Shown in pieces: positions 8,288-15,260 of a stretch of DNA of 29,993 nucleotides. How positions within the stretch are numbered: position 1 is the stretch's first letter; the number at the start of each line of letters is the position of its first letter. Source of the stretch: an uncultured Bacilli bacterium. GTDB lineage: Bacteria; Bacillota_I; Bacilli_A; RFN20; CAG-288. The notes beneath the pieces were generated by a model that worked only from the letters and a program-made list of their open reading frames with translations, did no database searches and was not told where the DNA came from. The stretch spans positions 1 through 29,993 of the forward strand of contig CAKVBX010000021.1 of assembly GCA_934725685.1 (NCBI GenBank). The letters are read 5' to 3'. The position numbers and the translations under genes were made by a program.

Positions 8288-9773
8288 TCTTCTTTCCTCC
8301 TTTCTTCGTCAGACGGTATAACGGCATGTAATAACCGGCATGTTCGACCCGGTCTTCCACTTTCTCGGCCTTATACGGCAGGACGCCGAGCGTCGATTTT
8401 AGAATGGAGAAGATGGTGAGAACGAGGGTATCGGTATCCTCGATATCGATTTCATTGGTACAGATTTCATCTTTCCCATTCATGCAGCGCTCGAGGAATT
8501 CCTCGACGGCGCGGTCGGAGAAACGGCTCACTTCGCTGTTTAAGGTATCATTGAGAAGCTGGGCGGTATCATCCGGGAAGAGATCGTCATCCAGAGTCAA
8601 AGGTTCCCCTTCCTCTTCGGCCTTTCCGCGGCGGAAGGGCATCGTCATGGAGCAGGAATCGACACATCCCTGACGGAAGAGCATGACGGAGGAGGAAGCC
8701 TCCTTGAGCAAGGGCATCTCCTCATAGCTGAGGGCCGGATTCTTGCTGATTTCCTGAGAGAGAGCGAGGATGATGCGGTCGATTTTTCCTTTGACGGTCT
8801 TATCGGTCGCCGAAAGATAATTGATTTTCTTCTGGACGGCCTCGGTATAGTTGGCGTTGGCGTTATCGATCTCATTGAAGGCGGTGGCGAGATGGGAGAG
8901 CGTATCGATGACGGACTGGATGAGACCGATGACTTCATTGGTCATGGTGGCGACATCCTTGCCCTTGTTGCTGATTTCGTTTCTCGCTTCCTTGGTGATG
9001 AGGGTGAGGATGCGTTCGGAGTGGAGCCAACGGTTGAGGATGGCGATAGTTGGCTGGGCGTAAAGACCTAGCGAGTCGAAGGTCTTCATCGGATGATAAT
9101 ACTTCTCGGCGATATCGACACGGTATTCGTCGAAGTGCTGCTTCAGGGCGATGTTCGGATCGAGGACATGGGTGAGCTTGTTGCCGAAGACGAGAATCTG
9201 CTGTCGTAGCAATGTGACGGACATCTCCAGGGTATCGGCATTGTTCTTGGCGTTAATGAGGGAACGATACATGTAGTCATCTTCCTTCTCATCCTCAAGC
9301 TTGAGTTCGGAGTAGGTCTGATGCACCAAGGGAAGGTAGGCACCGGCATCGCTGGTGAGTTCGTTCAGAAGCTTGATGAACTGGATGGAATAGGCAGGAA
9401 TATAGATGTATTCCACGTTGTCCTTGGGGTCCTTGGAAATGATGTACCAGCCGCATTTGGCAAGTTTTCTGACGACATAGTTGACCTTGTCGCTAAGAAG
9501 TTCGCCCGGTTCCTCACCGGGGGTCGGAATTGTCATCTCCACCTGTTCGGAAGCGGATTTGTCGTCAAGTCGGTCAGTCTCCACAGAAAAAAGATCCATC
9601 ATCTCCTGTCCCTGGGACTTGAGGAAAGCGACATAGTCCGCTCTTTTGATGTCCGTATGATAGATGCGGAGCATATGGTAAAGGGAGACGAGAGAGAAGG
9701 CGTAGACAGCCTTATATTTCCTGGAAAGAGGGGAGAACAGCTCTTCCGGAACTTTATCAAATAATCTGTTCAA
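8268..9773 (-). CDS. jetA: JetA/MksF-type kleisin subunit (DUF5716-like)
   Basis: This 501-residue protein resembles the JetA family (DUF5716) of Wadjet systems, the kleisin that bridges the two JetC heads and binds JetB. The N-terminus MNRLFDKVPEELFSPLSRKY and the following helical segment are characteristic. A central helical region follows, with FDSLGLYAQPTIAILNRWL (about residue 240), and the C-terminus ends in a basic tail (KKGGKKNVSRRL). The start codon is TTG, preceded by AGGTGG; I find no better ATG upstream. It is the first gene of a three-gene unit with its own TATAAT promoter at 9811-9840. The fit to MukF-like kleisins outside the JetA family is weaker. Confidence 0.83.
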   Translation of the reverse strand: MNRLFDKVPEELFSPLSRKYKAVYAFSLVSLYHMLRIYHTDIKRADYVAFLKSQGQEMMDLFSVETDRLDDKSASEQVEMTIPTPGEEPGELLSDKVNYVVRKLAKCGWYIISKDPKDNVEYIYIPAYSIQFIKLLNELTSDAGAYLPLVHQTYSELKLEDEKEDDYMYRSLINAKNNADTLEMSVTLLRQQILVFGNKLTHVLDPNIALKQHFDEYRVDIAEKYYHPMKTFDSLGLYAQPTIAILNRWLHSERILTLITKEARNEISNKGKDVATMTNEVIGLIQSVIDTLSHLATAFNEIDNANANYTEAVQKKINYLSATDKTVKGKIDRIILALSQEISKNPALSYEEMPLLKEASSSVMLFRQGCVDSCSMTMPFRRGKAEEEGEPLTLDDDLFPDDTAQLLNDTLNSEVSRFSDRAVEEFLERCMNGKDEICTNEIDIEDTDTLVLTIFSILKSTLGVLPYKAEKVEDRVEHAGYYMPLYRLTKKGGKKNVSRRL

Positions 9774-9810
9774 AATCTATCCACCTTTTCGTTGTTTTCA
9801 ACTATATAAA

Positions 9811-9840
9811 ATTATATACGATAAGAGGCTTTCGATACAA
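9811..9840 (-). promoter_or_regulatory. Promoter of the jetABC unit
   Basis: On the minus strand a perfect -10 TATAAT (9816-9811) is preceded at 18 bases by TTGTAT (9840-9835), a partial -35 match. It lies between the plsC terminator and the jetA TTG, so the jet genes have their own promoter. Confidence 0.6.
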
Positions 9841-9876
9841 TAAAAGCGATGGGAAAATTACGGAATTCAAATAGGG

Positions 9877-9898
9877 AAAAAGGCGGATTTCTCCGCCT
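9877..9898 (-). terminator. Rho-independent terminator at the plsC stop
   Basis: Minus-strand hairpin AGGCGGA / TCCGCCT (9898-9892 with 9887-9881) with a four-base loop, followed by a T-run (9881-9877). The hairpin begins at the plsC stop codon itself, ending the ftsK-to-plsC operon just before the jetA promoter. Confidence 0.75.
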
Positions 9899-10698
9899 CA
9901 TTTGTGGTAGGACATGACTTTCTCGGCCTTTTTCTTCGAATAGTGGTTCATCTCCATGATGAGGGACTCTTCTCTTTCCTTCATCCGCTCGATTTCCTTC
10001 TCCATTCTGTCGTGAACGAGTGTCGCAATCTGTTCCCCGGTAAGCGAGGAATATTCCTCCTCCCGGATCGGAGGGAGGATACAGACCTGAATCGGATAGC
10101 AGTGGTAGTGCATCTTCTGATTGAGGACTCTGTCGGTGTGGACCATACAGACCGGAACGATGGGAAGTCCTTTCTTGGTGGCAAGTTTGAAGGTTCCGGC
10201 ATGGAAGGGAAGGAGCGGGAAATCCGGCGCCTTGCTTCTCGTCCCCTCCGGATAGATGATAAGGGAGAGGTCGGATTCGTCCTCGAGTTTCTTATGGATG
10301 GCAAGGAAGGTCTTCAGTTCGGCTCTCAGGTTCTCCCGGTCGAGGAAGAAGCCGTCGACACATTGGACGACATTCCCGAAGACCGGCATTTTCTCAACTT
10401 CCTTCTTCGCAACGACGGTGAGTGGCATGTCGGAGATGGCATAGAAGAGAATCGGATCGATCACCGAGCGGTGATTGCCGACATAAAGGGCCTGTTCAGA
10501 AAGCAGATTCTCTTTTCCTTCGATGACAAAACGGATGCGGAATCCGCCCTTGGAGAGTTTCTTCGCATAGCGGTGAATGACTCCGCTTCGCTCTTTCAGA
10601 GAATATTTCTCCGGATGCTTCTTCATCTTCTTGAGAATGTGATTCGCATGAAGAACGAGCGGTCCGGAGAACAGTCCGAGTCTCAGCCATTTGATCAT
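9898..10698 (-). CDS. plsC: 1-acyl-sn-glycerol-3-phosphate acyltransferase, PlsC
   Basis: PlsC acylates lysophosphatidic acid at the sn-2 position to give phosphatidic acid for membrane phospholipids, at the inner face of the membrane. The 266-residue protein has the HX4D catalytic motif NHRSVID (75-81; His76 and Asp81) and the phosphate-binding motif YPEGTRSK (149-156), with GFFLDREN between them. A hydrophobic N-terminal stretch (WLRLGLFSGPLVL) may sit in the membrane. The C-terminal 50 residues are highly charged. The ATG overlaps the pulA stop by four bases, making this the last gene of the ftsK operon. Substrate specificity within the LPLAT family cannot be read from sequence alone. Confidence 0.9.
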   Translation of the reverse strand: MIKWLRLGLFSGPLVLHANHILKKMKKHPEKYSLKERSGVIHRYAKKLSKGGFRIRFVIEGKENLLSEQALYVGNHRSVIDPILFYAISDMPLTVVAKKEVEKMPVFGNVVQCVDGFFLDRENLRAELKTFLAIHKKLEDESDLSLIIYPEGTRSKAPDFPLLPFHAGTFKLATKKGLPIVPVCMVHTDRVLNQKMHYHCYPIQVCILPPIREEEYSSLTGEQIATLVHDRMEKEIERMKEREESLIMEMNHYSKKKAEKVMSYHK

Positions 10699-12857
10699 TT
10701 CAGGGGTTCCTCCTTGATGACATTTGCCTTCTTCTGTCCGTAGACTGCGACGGTCCTGGACGGAACGATGGCAAGACGGGTATAGAATTCGTTGTCTTCG
10801 ACATAGCCGGCCTCATTGAAGATGAGTCTCACATAGTCGGAAAATTCGGCCATGACGGCATCCGGGGTCGGGTTATAGACGAAGGAGAGAATACAGAAAG
10901 GGAGATCGTAGATAATGCGAAGTGCACCGCCCTGGAGATTGACAAAGCTCATGTGCTGTGGGAGATCCTGATAGGATTCTCCGGCGAGCGAGATGAATTT
11001 CTTCTTCATCTTCACGGCTTCCCGGAAAAAGAGATAAAGGTCTTTTCTCTTACTGAGGACTTCGTAGTCGAAGCCGTTATCCCGGTCGCCGGAATTGTAG
11101 GTGTTGGATTTTCCGTTCTTGCTCAGTCCGATCTCCTGTCCCTGATGGAAGAAGGGTATTCCGGAAGCGAAGAGGACGGCTATCGTAATCATCTTCAGCC
11201 GTTTTAGAAGATCTTCCTCGCTCTCGTCGGGGCAGGCAGCCTTCATCTTGTCATAGAGGGTATTGTTGTCGTGGCACTCGACGAAGTTGAGGGACTGATG
11301 GTAGTCGGAAAACATCGGGGCGAAGGCGAGAGGATAGGAGGAGCCCATCATGACATGCTTGAAGCCGTCGACGTAATAGCCATCTCCCAAAAGATAGCCT
11401 TTCACCTGGAGTTCGGAGGAATTGCTCTTTCCTTTTACGATGTCGCGGAAGCGGTCGTTGAAGAAGGCGACATGCGGCATCTTATCGGAGTTGAATGAAC
11501 TCGCTTTCTTGTCACCGGGCAATGGAGTCCACATATCCCATCCTTCTCCGTAAAACATGATATCCGGGCGAAGTTCTTTTGTTCTCTCATAGCCTTCTTG
11601 GATGGTATCCACATCGAGGATTCCCATCAGGTCAAAGCGGAAGCCGTCGACGGAGAAGAAATCCACGGCATGGAGAAGGGAGTCGATGATGAGTTTTCTC
11701 GCCATGTAGTTCCGCGATTCGATGTCGTTGCCGCATCCGGTGCCGTTGCTGAGCGAGCCGTCCTGGTTATGGCGGAAGTAGTAATTGGGAACGAGGAGCG
11801 AAAGAGAGTTGAAGCGGTCGGAATAGACATGGTTATAGACGACGTCGAGATTGACGCGGAGTCCGTTCTTATGGAAGGTCGCAACGAGTTTCCTCAGGGC
11901 GATTACTCTTTCGTAGGGGTCTTCCGGATGAATGGTGTAGCTGCCTTCCGGAGCAAAGAAGAACATCGGATCATAGCCCCAGTTATAGGAAGCTTTCCTG
12001 TCGTTGTCATTGACGGTCTGGAAATCGAGGACGGGGAGAAGCTGAATATGGCTGACACCTAAGGATGAAAGGTAATCCATGCCCATCGGTAAGCCTTCTT
12101 CGTTCTTCACTCCCTCTTCCGCAAGGGCCTGATAGGTCCCGCTTTCGTTTCTTCCGGTGAGACTTGTCATGTCGCGGACCGAGCATTCATAGACAATGGC
12201 CTTAGAGACATCGTCGAAGGCAGGGAGGCATTCCCGGTTATCGGAAATGGATTTCACCCGTTTCGGATCGAGGACAAAGGCGCTTCTCGAGTTGCTCGAA
12301 AGCGCGTAGGCATAGGGATCGACCACACGGACGACGGAAGAGAAGATTTCGCATTCATAGACGTATTCTGCCTCATCGAGGTTTCCTTCAACCATGGCGG
12401 AAAAAACACCGGTTTCGTTGTCTCTTGTAAGAAGGACGGCTTCCTCCTCTTTCTTTCCTTTCCGTCTCAGAAGGAGAAGGACTCTCGTACTGAACGGAGT
12501 ATAAAGACGGAAGACCGTGTTCTTCTTCGAATAGATGGCGCCGAGTTCCCCGTCATAGCGGAACTTCTTTTCAAAGGCGGGGTCCATCGCCAAAAAGGAG
12601 ATATCGACCGGAATGAAATAATTCTGTTCGGTCACGACTTCATAGCGTTTCCCAACGACAAAGGGAGCTTCCTTGAGAAGGAAGGTATAGATAAAGGAAG
12701 ACTGGCTCTCGCTTTCGGAGACCGGAACGAGAGGAAAGGCCTTCTTCCCGTCGATGTAGAGTTGAAAGGAGACGAGACGCATCGGGCAGAATTCCTTGCG
12801 GATATAGACTTCAAGGACTTTCTGGCTTTTCGCCGTAGCAGAGAACTGACGATCCAT
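10695..12857 (-). CDS. pulA: Type I pullulanase (GH13 glucan debranching enzyme)
   Basis: This enzyme hydrolyses alpha-1,6 branches in pullulan, limit dextrins or glycogen. The protein of about 720 residues has an N-terminal beta-sandwich region, the type I pullulanase signature YNWGYDP (291-297), region I DVVYNHV, nucleophile Asp409 in DGFRFDL, acid/base Glu438 in FYGEGWD, and Asp530 in ECHDN. There is no signal peptide, so it should be cytosolic and act on stored glycogen or imported oligosaccharides. An upstream GTG at 12869 overlaps the yfmH stop, but I prefer the ATG at 12857 because GAGG (12867-12864) lies six bases before it. The position in an ftsK operon rather than beside glgC is unusual. 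Confidence 0.93.
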   Translation of the reverse strand: MDRQFSATAKSQKVLEVYIRKEFCPMRLVSFQLYIDGKKAFPLVPVSESESQSSFIYTFLLKEAPFVVGKRYEVVTEQNYFIPVDISFLAMDPAFEKKFRYDGELGAIYSKKNTVFRLYTPFSTRVLLLLRRKGKKEEEAVLLTRDNETGVFSAMVEGNLDEAEYVYECEIFSSVVRVVDPYAYALSSNSRSAFVLDPKRVKSISDNRECLPAFDDVSKAIVYECSVRDMTSLTGRNESGTYQALAEEGVKNEEGLPMGMDYLSSLGVSHIQLLPVLDFQTVNDNDRKASYNWGYDPMFFFAPEGSYTIHPEDPYERVIALRKLVATFHKNGLRVNLDVVYNHVYSDRFNSLSLLVPNYYFRHNQDGSLSNGTGCGNDIESRNYMARKLIIDSLLHAVDFFSVDGFRFDLMGILDVDTIQEGYERTKELRPDIMFYGEGWDMWTPLPGDKKASSFNSDKMPHVAFFNDRFRDIVKGKSNSSELQVKGYLLGDGYYVDGFKHVMMGSSYPLAFAPMFSDYHQSLNFVECHDNNTLYDKMKAACPDESEEDLLKRLKMITIAVLFASGIPFFHQGQEIGLSKNGKSNTYNSGDRDNGFDYEVLSKRKDLYLFFREAVKMKKKFISLAGESYQDLPQHMSFVNLQGGALRIIYDLPFCILSFVYNPTPDAVMAEFSDYVRLIFNEAGYVEDNEFYTRLAIVPSRTVAVYGQKKANVIKEEPLK

Positions 12858-12865
12858 AACCGACC

Positions 12866-14110
12866 TCACTTACTGAGGATGACCGCCGTTCTCGGGAAGG
12901 TCTTGATTTCATCGATCAGCTTGCGGAAAGCGGAATAGGAAAGGCGCTTCGCATGACAGATCAGAGCCGGATAGACGACGCGGTTAGGATAAGAGCGGGC
13001 AAATTCCTTCAACAGGAGATAAGGGGAGGAGAGAATGGCAAGATTTGCGGCATAATACTCTTCCTGAACGCGGTCATAGAGGGCATTGGTGATTTTCTTG
13101 GAAAGTCTGGGGAGATAATTGGCGAGGAAGTTGGTGACTTCCTTTGCAGCATCGCTACGGAAAGTGAGAAGGAGGTAGCTATCCTCTCCCGCCTCGACAA
13201 ACTCGGCATCGATCAATTCGCTTCTGAGGTCGGCGATGCCGGAGAGGAAGTAGTTGTTCTTCCTAAAAAGCAGATCGAGCAGGAATTCGTAGGAATAGAA
13301 CATGGTCTCGCCGTAGGCTTCGTAAAGATCCTTTCTCGCCGGGAACTTGATGGCGTAGGAAAGAAGATTGACGCTCTGCTTCTCGATGGTGATGAGTTCT
13401 TCCGAAACCTTGGTGTAATTTTCCGGATTCGGTTTCTCGGGCATCTTCTTCTCCATGGTGGAGACAGAGAAAGGCATCTTCTTGATGGCAGCGATGACAG
13501 CCTTCGGTTCAACATCGCCCGAAACATAAATCGCCATTCTCTTCGGGACATAGTAGGTGGCCTGGAATCTTCTTAGGGCGCTCGCATGGATGAGTTCTCC
13601 CTGTCCGGAGAGGGGACGGATGCCGTTCTGAATGGGAGACTTGAAATAGAGTCCCTTGACAGCGAGGCGTTTTGCTAAAAGAAGGGGATCATTTTCCTCT
13701 TCCTTCACCCTGTTTTCATCGAGGACACGGAATGCTTCGACTTCCTTTTCGGTATAGTCATAGGAAGAGAGTTTTCCTAACACCTGGGAGAGGGCAGGAA
13801 GCAGGTCTTCGGAATTGCTCGTGAGCGAGAAGGTGGAATAGGACTGTGTCACTTCGTTCTCGGCGATGATGTTCTTCAGCGCCTGTTCTCTCTTGAAGGA
13901 TTCGTCGAAGAAGACGTTGGAAAGATAATAGGATGTGCCGAAGGGGAACTTTCCGGAAACGGAATTCTCTTCCTGATAGCCGCCTTTGGAAATGAGGACG
14001 GTGACGGAGGTCAGTTTCGACTTTCTCGGGATTACATAGATTTCAGCTTCATTGGCGAGGCGTTCGAGATAATAAGGGGCACCGAGATGTCCGTAATCGT
14101 TCTTAATCAT
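12866..14110 (-). CDS. yfmH: YfmH-like M16-family protein, metal-binding motif lost
   Basis: This 414-residue protein belongs to the M16 peptidase-like family found as a pair downstream of ftsK/spoIIIE in Bacillus, where database names link it to EF-P 5-aminopentanol modification. The zinc motif HXXEH normally lies in a segment such as AHFLEHKMF. Here the matching stretch (GTSYYLSNVFF, about residues 57-67) has Ser, Leu and Ser instead of His, Glu and His, so it is unlikely to be a metallopeptidase. The second M16 lobe (VPKRMAIYVSGDVEP onward) is retained. The ATG at 14110 is chosen over one 24 bases upstream because AGGAGG (14125-14120) fits it. It overlaps the yfmF end by eight bases. Confidence 0.82.
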   Translation of the reverse strand: MIKNDYGHLGAPYYLERLANEAEIYVIPRKSKLTSVTVLISKGGYQEENSVSGKFPFGTSYYLSNVFFDESFKREQALKNIIAENEVTQSYSTFSLTSNSEDLLPALSQVLGKLSSYDYTEKEVEAFRVLDENRVKEEENDPLLLAKRLAVKGLYFKSPIQNGIRPLSGQGELIHASALRRFQATYYVPKRMAIYVSGDVEPKAVIAAIKKMPFSVSTMEKKMPEKPNPENYTKVSEELITIEKQSVNLLSYAIKFPARKDLYEAYGETMFYSYEFLLDLLFRKNNYFLSGIADLRSELIDAEFVEAGEDSYLLLTFRSDAAKEVTNFLANYLPRLSKKITNALYDRVQEEYYAANLAILSSPYLLLKEFARSYPNRVVYPALICHAKRLSYSAFRKLIDEIKTFPRTAVILSK

Positions 14111-15260
14111 GCTGTTTTTCCTCCTTTGTGGCATTGAGGGTGATGAAGGAAAGAGGCTTCATCGCATGGAAATGGGAAAGAACTTCCTCTTCCGAATTCT
14201 CTTTTCTGAGGAAGCATTCTTCGCTGATGGGAAGGGCATAATCCTTGTAGTGCTCCATGAAGGAGAGGGCAAGGGAGGAATCGATCGAACGGGAAAGGAT
14301 CATCTTATTGAATCCGATGATGCTTTCGGGATAGGAAACGGAAGCTTCCGCTAAATCGATGCATTCCTTGATGGACAAGGGAAGTCTCGTCAGAAGAAGC
14401 GGGAACTTTCCTTTTTCGCATTCGAGGTAGAGACCGGCTTTCGTCTCGGATAACAGGGTGGTCATCACCCGGACCTCGGAGCCGAAATAACCGGTGATTC
14501 TCTTTTTCAGGGCAGAGGCCAAAAGGAAGAGGGCCTGGTTTTCAAGAAGATAGTCCTTCTCATTCTCAATTCTGCCCTTGAGGGAGAGAAGATAGAGTCT
14601 TCCCTCTTTCTCACAATCCGGAAGGACAAAGTCGTTCTCTTCCAAGGAGAAGTCGTTAACAAGAGAAGAGGGGCTCTTCTCCGTGCCATCGAGAGTGAGA
14701 AGCGGTTCCTTCTTCAGCGGTTCCCCTAAAAGAAGCAGATCCTGATAAGAAGACGCTTCAACCTTATCGAAGGCATCGAGCACTTCCTCAATCTTGATGT
14801 CACGGACGATTTTTTCGTCGAAAAGGACGGAGGAATAGTCCGCTTTGCTCTCGGAAAGGAGGAAGGAAAAGCCGTCTCTTAAGGCATGCTGTCTTCCTAA
14901 AAGCCGTTCCTTGCTGACGGCAAAAGTCTTCTCATCACTGGAGAGATTGCTCTTTTTGAAGTGAAGCAGCAGTTCGTCTCCGATTTTGTAGGGATTCTTG
15001 AAGACATAGGATAAGCCCTGGGTCTTGCTCTGAGAGAGCTTTGCGGTAAGAAGATAGCCGCCACGGAAATTGACAAGGTCGTAGAGCAAGGTCCCGCCGG
15101 CCAACGAACTATAGCATTTTTTCTGGGAGAGGAAGGAAAGATTGAGAAGTTCCGTAAGAAGAAGCAGGGCTTCCTTTTTCACTTCCCCTTCCTTTTCATA
15201 AATACGGCGCAGCACGATGCGCTGTCCGAAGCTTTCGTTTTTCAGAATGGTTGGTTTCAT
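14103..15260 (-). CDS. yfmF: YfmF-like M16-family protein, non-catalytic partner
   Basis: This 385-residue protein sits exactly where Bacillus carries YfmF, between the FtsK/SpoIIIE gene and the YfmH-like gene. Its fold can be inferred from the M16-like pattern of an N-terminal LLLLTELLNLSF helix, a GGYLLTAKLSQSKTQGLSYVF strand region, and a second half with LASALKKRITGYFGSEVRV. There is no HXXEH motif, which is normal for the YfmF member of a pair. The ATG overlaps the ftsK stop by four bases and has AGGAG upstream. The molecular role is not established; a heterodimer with the neighbouring protein is the natural inference. Conservation is low, so the call leans on context. Confidence 0.72.
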   Translation of the reverse strand: MKPTILKNESFGQRIVLRRIYEKEGEVKKEALLLLTELLNLSFLSQKKCYSSLAGGTLLYDLVNFRGGYLLTAKLSQSKTQGLSYVFKNPYKIGDELLLHFKKSNLSSDEKTFAVSKERLLGRQHALRDGFSFLLSESKADYSSVLFDEKIVRDIKIEEVLDAFDKVEASSYQDLLLLGEPLKKEPLLTLDGTEKSPSSLVNDFSLEENDFVLPDCEKEGRLYLLSLKGRIENEKDYLLENQALFLLASALKKRITGYFGSEVRVMTTLLSETKAGLYLECEKGKFPLLLTRLPLSIKECIDLAEASVSYPESIIGFNKMILSRSIDSSLALSFMEHYKDYALPISEECFLRKENSEEEVLSHFHAMKPLSFITLNATKEEKQHD

